DNA of 64,000 bases, taken from assembly GCF_022828475.1 (NCBI RefSeq), contig NZ_CP059557.1:5441470-5505469 (forward strand), read 5' to 3'. Below, in pieces: positions 8,327 to 18,294 of the stretch; the stretch's first letter is position 1, and every line of letters starts with the position of its first letter. Below the pieces are notes generated by a model that ran no database searches, was not told the origin of the DNA, and saw only the letters and a list, made by a program, of their open reading frames with translations. Made by a program: the position numbers and the translations under genes. Source of the DNA: Saccharopolyspora gloriosae (GTDB taxonomy: Bacteria > Actinomycetota > Actinomycetes > Mycobacteriales > Pseudonocardiaceae).

Positions 8327-8470
8327 CGATGGCGTGATGAAACGCTCCTCTGGGTGATCGTAGCGAGGCTGGGCGGTGAGAAGCTCGTTGGGTTGCCCGC
8401 TCGACCGGGCGAAACCCTGCGGGGCGAGTCCGTGACGTGGGCGGACGGTGGAAAATGCTGCAGTAGCAGC

Positions 8471-8501
8471 AAAAAGGGCCGACACCCGAGGGTGCCGGCC
8501 C
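8471..8501 (-). terminator. Rho-independent terminator of the small membrane protein gene
   Basis: GGGCCGACACCC pairs with GGGTGCCGGCCC (one A-C mismatch), and the minus-strand transcript then enters a run of five U (AAAAA at 8471-8475 on the plus strand). It lies 15 bases past the stop of the minus-strand gene at 8516. Confidence 0.8.
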
Positions 8502-8515
8502 GTTCTGCCGCAGCG

Positions 8516-8719
8516 TCACATGAACGCCGTGATGCTGAAAGCACCGGTCAGCTGACCGATGATCACGATGGTGGCGAGCAGGGCACTGATCCCCGCCACC
8601 GTCAACAGCGACAGCATGACCAAATAGACCAACGCCCTGATCGGCTTCGGCAGCTGCGCCACCGTGGCCAGATCGGGCAGTGCGAAGTGGTTTTCCTTGC
8701 CGATCCCTGGAGCGGACAT
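8516..8719 (-). CDS. Small single-span membrane protein, unknown function
   Basis: 67 residues from the ATG at 8719, preceded by GGGGGAAG about 6 bases upstream. One long hydrophobic region (LVYLVMLSLLTVAGISALLA then TIVIIG) follows a soluble N-terminal ~30 residues. A textbook terminator directly downstream supports a real monocistronic gene. I recognise no family. It lies just outside the element, beyond the tRNA. Confidence 0.6.
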   Translation of the reverse strand: MSAPGIGKENHFALPDLATVAQLPKPIRALVYLVMLSLLTVAGISALLATIVIIGQLTGAFSITAFM

Positions 8720-9020
8720 CCCGACTTCCCCCGTCCTGATTGTTCGTCCCCGTTGGTGCACCACTGCTCCGAGGACGGAGAGCAGTGGGAGTTTCGTTGG
8801 TTCGCACGCATCATGAATCGATTTGGTTTATGCCACACGGCTGGGACCGCGGGCCGATCCTGATCGTCCATGCCCGCTGTGACCTGCGGGAAAACCTCAG
8901 GGGGAAGCGGGGTTTCGTCGAGCTGTACGAATCAGATCGGCGAGCTCATCAGAATCGTTACCCGACCCTGATCAACCCGAGACTGAATCGCCCGAAAGGG
9001 TGGAATGCTTCATGAACATC

Positions 9021-9046
9021 AAAAAAGGCGCCCTCATTGGCGCCCC
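9021..9046 (-). terminator. Rho-independent terminator (minus strand)
   Basis: GGCGCC (9027-9032), a six-base loop CTCATT, and GGCGCC (9039-9044). On the minus strand the stem is followed by six U. It lies 75 bases beyond the stop of the weak minus-strand gene ending at 9121. The ~400 bases between 8720 and 9120 hold no other convincing feature apart from an upstream TAACC/GGTTA inverted repeat at about 9058-9074. Confidence 0.65.
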
Positions 9047-9120
9047 TTCGCGGTTCGTTAACCCTTTGGTTAGCCGACTAGTCCGGACGCCGGTTGATGT
9101 TTACCGATCCATCGGAGTGC

Positions 9121-9471
9121 TCACGCATTCTCGTACCCGCACACGCCAGGATTCGACTTGATCCAATCGGCTTCAGACTCTGCGATCAGCATACCAGCCG
9201 CCCTTCTGAGCTCCGCTTCGACCGTCGACGCCGCCAGGAGCAGGCGAGCGAACCCGCGAACCTCCATCCCGTTCCGGTGCAACAGAAAATTTCGTGCTCC
9301 AGCGGAGGATTCGCCCATTTCGGTCGTTCGCTCGGCGATCGGAGCGACCACTCCTGGACGCGGCGACGGAGGGGCGCAACCTTCCTCTGAGTCCGAGATC
9401 ACCGGCGCGCAGGGCATCGGCCGCCATGTGGCTGAGCACCAACATCGAGATCGCCGGCCGCTTCGGGACAT
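9121..9471 (-). CDS. Hypothetical protein, possibly frameshifted, weakly supported
   Basis: A 116-codon frame whose C-terminal half (GFARLLLAASTVEAELRRAA, SEADWIKSNPGVCGYENA) looks protein-like, while its N-terminal part is Cys/Arg/Pro-rich and looks like noise. Another minus-strand frame starting at 9490 has a more natural N-terminus (MARSSPNVPKRPAISMLVLS). The gene may therefore start at 9490 and carry a frameshift around 9350-9420. The terminator at 9021-9046 supports transcription in this direction. No family is recognised. Confidence 0.35.
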   Translation of the reverse strand: MSRSGRRSRCWCSATWRPMPCAPVISDSEEGCAPPSPRPGVVAPIAERTTEMGESSAGARNFLLHRNGMEVRGFARLLLAASTVEAELRRAAGMLIAESEADWIKSNPGVCGYENA

Positions 9472-9565
9472 TCGGCGAAGAGCGCGCCACCGCCTTCGCC
9501 TACGCGATCAGCGGCGTGGGAGAACGGCTGCCCGGAAACGCCACGTGCTCCGCTGCCGCCGAATC

Positions 9566-9596
9566 GGCGTGCTGCCCTCCGGGTGGGCAGCACGCC
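9566..9596 (-). terminator. Strong 12-bp hairpin after the S9 peptidase gene
   Basis: GGCGTGCTGCCC (9566-9577) and GGGCAGCACGCC (9585-9596) form a perfect 12-bp stem with a 7-base loop, starting 10 bases past the stop of the minus-strand peptidase gene. No U-tract follows, as is common for actinobacterial terminators. Confidence 0.65.
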
Positions 9597-9605
9597 TTCC
9601 TCCGA

Positions 9606-11888
9606 TCAGAACCCCTCGCCGAGCGGGAGCGGGAGCGGTGCGAGGCGGTGGGTGGGCGGTTCGGTGCCGTGCAGGTGGCGCACGAAGTGGTCCCACGTGC
9701 GGCGGGTGACGTAGTGCATGCGGCGCAGCAGCGCGTGTTCGTCCCCGGGGATCATGAGCATGTCGACGTCCTTGTCGGCCTCGATCAACGCATCGACCAG
9801 GCGCAGGGTGTGCGCCGGGAGCACGTTGTCGTCGAGCTCGCCGTGGATCAGCAGCAGCTTCCCCTGCAGGTTCGCGGCCAGCGCCGGGTTCGACAGCGCC
9901 CGCTTGCTCTCGTCGTTGATCTCCCCGTGGTACTGCTCGGCCCACATCGGGACGTAGACGCCCATGTCGTGGTTGCCCGCCACCGCCACTCCGACCGAAT
10001 AGAACTCGGGGTGGGCGAGCATGGCGCGTGCGGCGGCGAACCCGCCGCCGGAGTGCCCGGTGATGCCGACCCGCTCGGTGTCGAGCCAGGAGTACCGGTG
10101 GCCGAGCTCGCGGATCGCGGCGATGTGGTCGACCAGCGAACCCGCGTCGTCGAGGGCGCCGTAGGACTGGTCGTGGAACGCCTTGTCGCGGCCTGCGGTG
10201 CCACGTCCGTCGACGGCGACGACCGCGAATCCCAGTGCCGCGAACGCCTCCGCCTCTCCCGGTACGGCGCTGTTGAACGCCGGTCCGGCCCGGTGGATCT
10301 GCGGGCCGGGATAGATGCAGTCGATCACCGGGTAGCTGCGGTCGGGGCCGAAGCCGTGCGGGCGCCACAGCAGTCCGTGGATCGAGGTCTTCCCGTCGGC
10401 GGCGGTCGTGCGGAATCGCTCCGGCGGGCTCCAGCCGAGGGCTTCGAGCTCCCCCGCGTCCGGGGATTCGAGGTCGACGAGGACCTGCCCGTCCCCGTCC
10501 AGCACGACCGACCGTGGCGGGGTGCGCACCGTGGACGCCCGGTCGACGAGGTAGCCGCCTTCGTCCGGGCTCACCGCGTCGTGATCGAGGTCGTCGTCGG
10601 TGAGGCGGGTGAATCCGGTGCCGTCGAGGCTGATCCGGCAGATCTGGCGGACGTACGGGTCGTGCTCGACGAGCCCGGTGGCCAGGAACCACACCTGCCG
10701 GGTTTCCTGATCCACCCAGAGGACCTTGCGCACCGGCCACTGCCCGGAGGTCACCTGCGTGATCTGCGCACCGTCGGCGGAGTAGAGGTAGAGGTGCCCC
10801 CACCCGTCGCGCTGCGACCACCAGAGGATCTCGCCGGAGTCCAGCACGTGCACCATCGCCGGTTCCCCGAGCTGCGGAGTGGGGTCGACGCGCGTCCTGC
10901 CGCTCTCGCTGATCAACGTGGTGCTCGCGCCGGTGGCCGGGTCGAGGCGGCGCAGCTCGAGGGTGCGGGCGTCGCGGGAGTGGTGCAGGAAGTGCACCGC
11001 GTCGCCCTTCGGCCCCGACCACCACCGGTACGTGGTGGCCGCCGGATGCACGATCACGTAGGGATCGTGCTGCTGGCGCACGACGCTGCGCGTGGTGACG
11101 TCCAGGACGGTCCACTCCATCGTCGCCTGCGCCTCATCGCCCGGTATCGGGTAGCGGGACCGGTGCTCGACGGGCGGGCCGCCGTCGCGGGGCGCGGACT
11201 CCACGAGCACCTGCTCGGGCAGGTCGCGCTGATCGAGGCGGTGCACCAGGAGCCGGGTGGAGTCCGGCGACCAGGACACCACCAGCGGCGAGGGCAGGCC
11301 GAGGTTGCGAAACAGCGCCCGCATGCCCAGCGCTTCGGGCAGCCCGCCGTAGTCGAAGTGCGGTTCGGCGTCATCGGTGAGCGCGAACTCCTGCTCGCCG
11401 TCGCGGGAACGGATCAGGATGTCGCCGTCGCGGCGGAAGGCGATCCACGCCTTGTCCGGCGATGCGACCTCGCCGGGCGACGGCTCGGTGTCGTCGACTC
11501 GGGTGCAGACACCCGTGCGGTCGGACCACTCCCAGCGGGATTCGAACGCCGAGAACCGCACCGTCAGGTCATCGTCGTCCGGGAAGTCGAGGTCGACCGA
11601 GGTGATCGGCAGGTCACCGGCCGCGACCGCGCGGCCCGCCGCCACCGACAACGCGGCGGCCAGCCGGTCGTGGTCGAAGGCGTCGCGGCGCGCTCCCCTG
11701 GCCGGGTCCACCAGGACGTAGCGGGCTCCCGCGCGGTACGAGAAGCGGTCTCCCCCGGTCAACCAGCGCGGCTGCACGGTGCCGCCGGGCACCCGGCGCG
11801 CCCGGTACGGGGCCTGCATCGCCTCTGCTCGGGCGTAGTCCGCGTTGGTCAGCCGGATCGTCGGCTCGGCGTTGTCGTTCGGCGTCAT
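9606..11888 (-). CDS. S9 family prolyl oligopeptidase / dipeptidyl peptidase IV-like protease
   Basis: 760 residues from the ATG at 11888; an in-frame TTG/GTG region reaches 11921. The N-terminal ~500 residues form the DPP-IV-type beta-propeller (SWSPDSTRLLVHR, WWSQRDGWGHLYLY). The C-terminal alpha/beta-hydrolase domain carries the catalytic triad: Ser near 613 in GHSGGG, Asp near 686 in HGELDDN and His near 718 in GDEHALLRR. The family removes dipeptides or cleaves after proline in short peptides. No signal peptide is visible, so it is probably cytoplasmic. It is a monocistronic gene ending at a strong hairpin. Confidence 0.9.
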   Translation of the reverse strand: MTPNDNAEPTIRLTNADYARAEAMQAPYRARRVPGGTVQPRWLTGGDRFSYRAGARYVLVDPARGARRDAFDHDRLAAALSVAAGRAVAAGDLPITSVDLDFPDDDDLTVRFSAFESRWEWSDRTGVCTRVDDTEPSPGEVASPDKAWIAFRRDGDILIRSRDGEQEFALTDDAEPHFDYGGLPEALGMRALFRNLGLPSPLVVSWSPDSTRLLVHRLDQRDLPEQVLVESAPRDGGPPVEHRSRYPIPGDEAQATMEWTVLDVTTRSVVRQQHDPYVIVHPAATTYRWWSGPKGDAVHFLHHSRDARTLELRRLDPATGASTTLISESGRTRVDPTPQLGEPAMVHVLDSGEILWWSQRDGWGHLYLYSADGAQITQVTSGQWPVRKVLWVDQETRQVWFLATGLVEHDPYVRQICRISLDGTGFTRLTDDDLDHDAVSPDEGGYLVDRASTVRTPPRSVVLDGDGQVLVDLESPDAGELEALGWSPPERFRTTAADGKTSIHGLLWRPHGFGPDRSYPVIDCIYPGPQIHRAGPAFNSAVPGEAEAFAALGFAVVAVDGRGTAGRDKAFHDQSYGALDDAGSLVDHIAAIRELGHRYSWLDTERVGITGHSGGGFAAARAMLAHPEFYSVGVAVAGNHDMGVYVPMWAEQYHGEINDESKRALSNPALAANLQGKLLLIHGELDDNVLPAHTLRLVDALIEADKDVDMLMIPGDEHALLRRMHYVTRRTWDHFVRHLHGTEPPTHRLAPLPLPLGEGF

Positions 11889-12054
11889 GCCTCGAAGAAA
11901 CACCCGGCCGTCGCGGCACACTCAACCCTCGGCCGGATGTTCCGGGTCACTCCGGCCCGAACTGCACGGCGAACCGGACCGCGGGTTCGGTGACCTGCTC
12001 CTGCGCTTGCTCGGCGGAGCGCTTCCCACCGCTTATGCAGTCACAACCTCGAAT

Positions 12055-12073
12055 CTGCATATTTATACGTCAT
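12055..12073 (+). promoter_or_regulatory. Possible arginine-repressor operator (weak)
   Basis: The AT-rich sequence TGCATATTTATACGTCATG stands out in GC-rich DNA about 105 bases upstream of argG. It resembles the loose T(G)CAT-centred operators of actinobacterial ArgR. Only one half-similar site is seen. Confidence 0.3.
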
Positions 12074-12142
12074 GATCTTCACCGCGCCCACCGGCCCCAG
12101 GAGCAGGACGCATGCTCTTCGTGCCAGATGCGAGGACACTTT

Positions 12143-13602
<1,460 letters not shown>

Positions 13603-13611
13603 CCTTCTTGA

Positions 13612-13654
13612 ACACCGGGGCCGGTGCGACCTGAGCGTCGCGTCGGCCCCGTGT
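13612..13654 (+). terminator. argG terminator hairpin
   Basis: ACACCGGGGCCG and CGGCCCCGTGT (one bulged base) pair across a 20-base loop directly after the argG stop codon. No U-run follows. Confidence 0.6.
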
Positions 13655-13734
13655 CGTTCGACGGGCGCCCTGGTGCCGGTGATGGCGCCCGCATGGCCGG
13701 GATCCGCCGGAGCGAAAGTACCCACGAACGCACA

Positions 13735-13761
13735 AAACCCCAGGTCGATGACCTGGGGTTT
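13735..13761 (-). terminator. Terminator of tRNA-Asn (bidirectional)
   Basis: A perfect 12-bp stem, AAACCCCAGGTC / GACCTGGGGTTT with loop GAT, lies 6 bases beyond the tRNA 3' end on the minus strand and ends in a U-rich arm. It can also stop transcripts arriving from argG. Confidence 0.85.
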
Positions 13762-13767
13762 GAACTG

Positions 13768-13840
13768 CTCCTCCGACTGGACTCGAACCAGTAACCCTCC
13801 GGTTAACAGCCGAATGCTCTGCCAATTGAGCTACGGAGGA
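13768..13840 (-). tRNA. tRNA-Asn (GUU)
   Basis: A 73-nt cloverleaf on the minus strand. The acceptor stem is TCCTCCG/CGGAGGA, the D-arm AGCTCAATTGGCAGAGC, the anticodon loop CTGTTAA, and the T-arm ACTGGTTCGAGTCCAGT. The discriminator is G, and CCA is not encoded. Confidence 0.97.
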
Positions 13841-13956
13841 ATGTCAGTTGTGCTTGCCAGCCCCTGTCTCGCTGACATGGACAACTTTAACGCATCCGCG
13901 CAAGCCCGTTCACACCCCCCCTCGTGTCCTGAACCGCGCAGGTCACGGGCTCGCGG

Positions 13957-14709
13957 TCAGCCGCAGTGGGCGACGACGAAGATCCGCCGGAAGGGCAGCC
14001 AGGTCGTGCCGTCCGGCCGTGCCGGATAAGCCGCCCGCAGCCGGGTGCCGAGCTCGGCGCGGAACGACGTCCACTCCGCGTCGGCCATGGCCGCCCGCAC
14101 CGGCCGCAGCGTGGTGCCGCTGATCCACTCCAGGACGGGGTCGGGGCCGCTGAGGCGATGCACGTAAGTCGTCTCCCAGGCGTCGACCGACAGCCCCAGG
14201 TCGGCGACGATCTCCGCGTACTCCGCGGGCGCGAGAACCGAATGGGCACCCAGCAAACCGTCCACCTCCCGCCCCCGTTCGCGGAGCAGTCCGTAGATCT
14301 CCCGGTGCGACGGGGAGTCGAAGTTGCCGGGCACCTGGAAGGCGAACGCGGCGCCCGCGGGCAGCGCCGGGAGCCACGACCGCAGCAGGTCTACGTGCTC
14401 GGGAACCCATTGCAGCACCGCGTTGCACAGCACCACGTCGGTGTCCGGCCACGGCTTCCAGTCGCGCACGTCCTGGCGATGCGCATCCACCCCGTTGGCC
14501 CGCGCGGCCTCGACCATTTCCGGCGAGGCGTCCGCGGCCTCGACCTCGGCGTCCGGCCAGCGGTCGGTGAGCAGTGTCGTGAGGTTTCCCGCACCACAGC
14601 CCAGATCCACGACCCTGCGCGCTCGAAGCGGCGGGACGCGGGCCATCAGGTCGTGCGCCGGACGATCGCGGTGCTCGCTGAAGGACAGGTACTTCGGCGG
14701 ATCCCACAC
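13957..14709 (-). CDS. tam: Trans-aconitate 2-methyltransferase-like SAM-dependent methyltransferase
   Basis: 250 residues from the GTG at 14709. The protein then begins with WDPPKYLSFSEHRDRPAHDL, the characteristic N-terminus of Tam proteins. SAM-binding motif I is VVDLGCGAGNLTTLL, and motif II sits around DVVLCNAVLQWVPE. The family methylates trans-aconitate, relieving inhibition of aconitase, but close relatives have other substrates. No Shine-Dalgarno is obvious. An 18-bp inverted repeat sits just upstream of the start. The upstream gene on the same strand ends 40 bases before. Confidence 0.8.
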   Translation of the reverse strand: MWDPPKYLSFSEHRDRPAHDLMARVPPLRARRVVDLGCGAGNLTTLLTDRWPDAEVEAADASPEMVEAARANGVDAHRQDVRDWKPWPDTDVVLCNAVLQWVPEHVDLLRSWLPALPAGAAFAFQVPGNFDSPSHREIYGLLRERGREVDGLLGAHSVLAPAEYAEIVADLGLSVDAWETTYVHRLSGPDPVLEWISGTTLRPVRAAMADAEWTSFRAELGTRLRAAYPARPDGTTWLPFRRIFVVAHCG

Positions 14710-14716
14710 CCGGAAA

Positions 14717-14734
14717 ACAGTACGGTCGTACTGT
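14717..14734. promoter_or_regulatory. 18-bp inverted repeat upstream of tam (operator-like)
   Basis: ACAGTACG-GT-CGTACTGT has perfect 8-bp arms with a 2-base centre, 8 bases upstream of the tam GTG and between it and the preceding stop. The symmetry and spacing suit a dimeric TetR/GntR-type regulator. No regulator gene is adjacent. Confidence 0.5.
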
Positions 14735-14749
14735 GAGGTTGTCCAGGGC

Positions 14750-15274
14750 TCAGCCTGCGGGGCGGCGCAGCCGCTGCGCCACCTCGGCGGCCACCGGAGC
14801 CAGCGCGGCCTCGTCCGTGCCCGGATCAGCGCGGACCTGCAGCACCAGGCCGTTGCGGCCGGGCACCTTGCGCTGCACGAACCGGGCACCGCCCTCGGGG
14901 AGCTCCCGGTGCTGGGTGTTGCGAATCGAGCCGGTCACGCGGGTGTGCACGACCTCGGGGAGCCTGCCCGGCTCGGTGAGCGCGATGCGTCGCGGCGGCA
15001 GATCCCGCAGCAGCACCGCCTCGCCCGCCGGACCGGACTCCTCGGACTCGATCACGGTCAGCGTTGCCTCTTTCCAGGTCGCCTTGCTCACCAGGTGCCA
15101 GCCGACGCGCCGGCCGTCCGGCAGCCACAGCCCCAGATCCGTGGCGACCAGCGGCCCGTCCCCCGCGCGCGCCACCGCCAGCACCCGCTCATCGCTCGTG
15201 AGCTCACCGGCGAAGTCCGCGGGCAGTTCGGCGGTGCCGGACAGACGGGCCACGAACCCGCGCAACCAGGACAT
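14750..15274 (-). CDS. Conserved hypothetical protein coupled to dnaG
   Basis: 174 residues from the ATG at 15274, which shares a base with the dnaG stop (TGATG), so the two are translationally coupled. The sequence shows alternating short strands (VLAVARAGDGPLVATDLGLW, GRRVGWHLVSKATWKEATL) and no hydrophobic segment or catalytic motif I can name. The C-terminal half (VVHTRVTGSIRNTQHRELPE) looks like a mixed alpha/beta domain. Small proteins of this type follow dnaG in several actinobacteria, but a function is not known. Confidence 0.75.
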   Translation of the reverse strand: MSWLRGFVARLSGTAELPADFAGELTSDERVLAVARAGDGPLVATDLGLWLPDGRRVGWHLVSKATWKEATLTVIESEESGPAGEAVLLRDLPPRRIALTEPGRLPEVVHTRVTGSIRNTQHRELPEGGARFVQRKVPGRNGLVLQVRADPGTDEAALAPVAAEVAQRLRRPAG

Positions 15275-17169
15275 CACAACGCTCCCGAAGCCTGGTGCAG
15301 CAACGAATGGCGGTACTGCTCCAACGCCAGCATGTCCCCGAACAGCGAGTTGTACTCCTCCGGCTGCTCCGTCGGCGACATCCGCTGCACCCGCGACTTG
15401 ATGTCCGCGATCTCGCGGCCGACCATGATCTCCTGCAAGCGGGCGATCACCCCGGCCACGTAGCGCGGATCCTCCTCGGACTTCGTGTCCAGGGCCTCCA
15501 CGGCGAGCAGTGTGAGCAGCCGCCGCGTCACCTCGTCCGGGCACTCCCGGCCCACCGCGTCCACCAGGCCCGCACCGGACAGGCCGGACATCGTGCCGCC
15601 CGCCGCGACGATCGCCTGGTGCAGCCGCGAATAGGACGGCTCGGTGAACGCCTCGTCCGGCAGCGAGTCGTAGACCGGACCGGCCAGCGCGGGCACCTGC
15701 AACGCCAGCTTCAACGTCTCCCGCTGGCACCAGCGCGGATCGTCCCTGCTCGGACGCCGCGGCAACTCCACGTCCACGCCCAGCGAGTCCTGGTCCGGAT
15801 TGCGCTGCGCGCGACGTCGCGGCTGCTGCTTCACGGGGGCGCCCGCCGACTCGCGGACCCGGCGCACCACCTGGTTCTCGTCGTTCCAGCCGACCCAGCC
15901 GGACAGCTGCACCGCATAACCGTCGCGGCGCTCCAAGTCCTTGATCTGCGCGACCAGCGGCACCGTGCGCTTGAGCGCGTCCACCCGGCCATCGACCGAA
16001 TCCAGGTCGTATTCGGTGAGCAGGCTGCGGATGGCGAACTCGAACAGCGGTTTCCGCCGGGCGACCAGATCCCGCACCGCGGTGTCCCCGCTGGCCTGGC
16101 GCAGTTCGCACGGGTCCATGCCGTCGGGCGTGATCGCCACGTGGGTCTGCGTCGCGAACCGCTGTTCCCCGTCGAACGCCTTCAGCGCCGCCTTCTGCCC
16201 GGCGGCGTCGCCGTCGAAGGTGAAGATGACCTCACCGCGGAACGCGTCGTCGTCCATCATCAGCCGCCGCAGCACCGAAATGTGTTCGTCGCCGAACGCC
16301 GTCCCGCACGACGCGATGGCCGTCGGCACCCCGGCCAGGTGCATCGCCATGACGTCGGTGTAGCCCTCGACGACCACCGCCTGGTGCCGCTTCGCGATCT
16401 CCCGCTTCGCCAGGTCGATGCCGAACAGCACCTGCGACTTGTTGAAGATCGGCGTCGCCGAGGTGTTGACGTACTTCGCCTCGATCGGGTCGTCGTCGAA
16501 GATGCGGCGCGCGCCGAAACCGACGACGTCACCGGCCAGATCCTTCAACGGCCACAACAACCTGCGGTGGAACCGGTCCAGCGGGCCGCGCCTGCCCTCC
16601 TTCGACAAGCCGCACTTGTACAGCTCGTCGAGCTCGAAACCCTTGCCCAGCAAGTGCTTCGTCAACTTGTCCCAGCCGGACGGGGCGAAACCGCAGCCGA
16701 AGCGGGTGGCGGCCGCCTCGTCGAAACCCCGCTCCGCGAGGTATTCGCGGCCCTGCAACGCCTCCGGCGAGCGCAGGTGCTCGGCGTAGAACTCGGCGGC
16801 GACCCGGTGCGCCTCCACCATCCGCGCGCGCGTGCCGCGGTCGCGCTTCTCGCTCGGCACCCCGCCTTCGTACTGCAGCTGGATACCGGCGCGGTCGGCC
16901 AGCCGCTCCACGGACTCGACGAACCCGAGGTGCTCGGACTTCATCAGGAACGCGATGACGTCGCCGCCCTCACCGCAGCCGAAGCAGTGGAAGGTGCCGT
17001 GGCTGGGGCGCACGTTGAACGACGGCGTCTTCTCGTCGTGGAAGGGGCACAGCCCCTTCATCGCGCCCCCGCCTGCGTTGCGCAACGCCACGTACTCACC
17101 GACGACCTCGTCGATCCGGATGCGGTCACGTACCTCGGCAACGTCGCTATCTCGGATCCTTCCAGCCAC
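15274..17169 (-). CDS. dnaG: DNA primase
   Basis: 631 residues. The CHC2 zinc-binding domain is intact (C41, H44, C62, C65 in CPFHDEKTPSF and FHCFGCGEGGDV). The Toprim core carries the conserved acidic residues (VVVEGYTDVMAMH and FTFDGDAAG). A C-terminal helical region follows for binding DnaB helicase. It makes RNA primers at the replication fork. dgt and dnaG are close neighbours in mycobacteria; here an ECF sigma/serpin block separates them. Confidence 0.97.
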   Translation of the reverse strand: MAGRIRDSDVAEVRDRIRIDEVVGEYVALRNAGGGAMKGLCPFHDEKTPSFNVRPSHGTFHCFGCGEGGDVIAFLMKSEHLGFVESVERLADRAGIQLQYEGGVPSEKRDRGTRARMVEAHRVAAEFYAEHLRSPEALQGREYLAERGFDEAAATRFGCGFAPSGWDKLTKHLLGKGFELDELYKCGLSKEGRRGPLDRFHRRLLWPLKDLAGDVVGFGARRIFDDDPIEAKYVNTSATPIFNKSQVLFGIDLAKREIAKRHQAVVVEGYTDVMAMHLAGVPTAIASCGTAFGDEHISVLRRLMMDDDAFRGEVIFTFDGDAAGQKAALKAFDGEQRFATQTHVAITPDGMDPCELRQASGDTAVRDLVARRKPLFEFAIRSLLTEYDLDSVDGRVDALKRTVPLVAQIKDLERRDGYAVQLSGWVGWNDENQVVRRVRESAGAPVKQQPRRRAQRNPDQDSLGVDVELPRRPSRDDPRWCQRETLKLALQVPALAGPVYDSLPDEAFTEPSYSRLHQAIVAAGGTMSGLSGAGLVDAVGRECPDEVTRRLLTLLAVEALDTKSEEDPRYVAGVIARLQEIMVGREIADIKSRVQRMSPTEQPEEYNSLFGDMLALEQYRHSLLHQASGAL

Positions 17170-17236
17170 ACGGCCAGTCTAGGCGTCGCGCACAGCGCAC
17201 CGACGGGTGTCCCCGCGGGGGAGCACAATCGGCTCC

Positions 17237-18145
17237 ATGACCAATGCCGGTCCGGCGCGAGCCGCCGAGTTCGACGCGCACCGCCCACGGCTGATCGCCC
17301 TCGCCTACCGGCTCACCGGCGGATTCGCCGACGCCGAGGACGCCGTGCAGGAGGCGTGGCTGCGGCTGGCCGGTGAACGAGCCGAGGTCCGCGACCTCGG
17401 GGCGTGGCTGAGCACCGTGGTCGGTCGGATCTGCCTGGACAAGACGCGCTCGGCCGCGCACCGGCGGGAGCAGTACGTGGGGCCGTGGCTACCGGAACCC
17501 GTGGTGACGCCGATGGACGCGCAGGATCCGCTGGAGGTCGTGGTGGAACGCGACGATCTGCGGATGGCCGCGCTGCGGGTGCTGCACGAACTACCCGCCG
17601 AGCAGCGGTTCGCGTTCGTACTGCACGACGGCTTCCAGGTGCCGTTCGGCGAGATCGCCGAGCTGCTCGACTGCTCGGCCGCCACCGCTCGCCAGCACGC
17701 GTCCCGGGCGCGCAAAGCGCTGGCCGCGGGCACACCGCCCCGCACTCCGCTGCCCCGGCAGCAAGAGGTGGTGGAGCGGTTCATGGCCGCGGTCCACGCG
17801 GGCGACGTGAGCGAGCTGACCCGGCTGCTGCATCCGGAAGCGGCGTTGTTCGGCGACAGCGGCGGCAACGCGCACACGGCACGGCGGCCGGTTGTCGGCG
17901 CCGACAAGATCAGCCGGTTCCTGCTGGGGCTCGCCGCGAAGTACGGCACGGCGTCGCTGCGAGGGGCGTTCCCGGTGCTGGTCAACGGAGATCTCGGCGT
18001 GTTCGTGCCCGGCGACCCCGCCGATCACACCGGCCGTACGTCGGCTCGCCGGGTGCTCGTGTTCACCCTCGACGGCGACCGCATCGCGGAACTCCACGAC
18101 GTGGTCAACCCCGACAAGCTGACGAACCTGCCCCCCGACACCTGA
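17237..18145 (+). CDS. sigJ: ECF41-type sigma factor (SigJ-like) with SnoaL-like C-terminal domain
   Basis: 302 residues from the ATG at 17237. Sigma region 2 (residues ~8-75) and region 4 (~110-165, FGEIAELLDCSAATARQHAS) are followed by a SnoaL-like domain. The known ECF41 signatures are visible: WLPEP in the inter-domain linker and NPDKL at the C-terminus. The DGGG(K/R) motif in the SnoaL domain is altered to DSGG. ECF41 factors have no anti-sigma factor and are controlled by their own C-terminal domain. The convergent gene at 18295-18861 is the typical partner and carries a perfect ECF41 promoter. Confidence 0.93.
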   Translation: MTNAGPARAAEFDAHRPRLIALAYRLTGGFADAEDAVQEAWLRLAGERAEVRDLGAWLSTVVGRICLDKTRSAAHRREQYVGPWLPEPVVTPMDAQDPLEVVVERDDLRMAALRVLHELPAEQRFAFVLHDGFQVPFGEIAELLDCSAATARQHASRARKALAAGTPPRTPLPRQQEVVERFMAAVHAGDVSELTRLLHPEAALFGDSGGNAHTARRPVVGADKISRFLLGLAAKYGTASLRGAFPVLVNGDLGVFVPGDPADHTGRTSARRVLVFTLDGDRIAELHDVVNPDKLTNLPPDT

Positions 18146-18157
18146 CCGGCCGACGCC

Positions 18158-18265
18158 AGGTGAATGCCGCCTTCGCCCGATGAGATCGGGCCGTTCACTC
18201 ACGTGGGCGAGCGGAGTGAACGGCCCCATTCGACCGGTAGGACTGGGCGCAGGAAGCATTCACCT
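18158..18265. terminator. Nested inverted repeats between convergent sigJ and its partner gene
   Basis: The inner stem is a perfect 13-bp pair, GGGCCGTTCACTC (18188-18200) and GAGTGAACGGCCC (18214-18226). It is flanked by a 21-bp imperfect outer pair starting AGGTGAATGC (18158) and ending GCATTCACCT (18265), 18 of 21 positions complementary. It probably terminates both converging transcripts. Confidence 0.7.
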
Positions 18266-18294
18266 CGGATGGCTTCAGCGACGGTGCGAGGCGG

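Noticed and set aside
9294-11993. A 899-codon plus-strand open frame opposite the S9 peptidase gene
   Set aside because: It is antisense to a clearly conserved peptidase, has no domain-like sequence and arises from high third-position GC.
13957-14889. Longer version of the methyltransferase starting at 14889
   Set aside because: The extra 60 residues are Arg/Trp/Cys-rich and overlap the preceding gene in another frame; family members begin at the WDP motif after the GTG at 14709.
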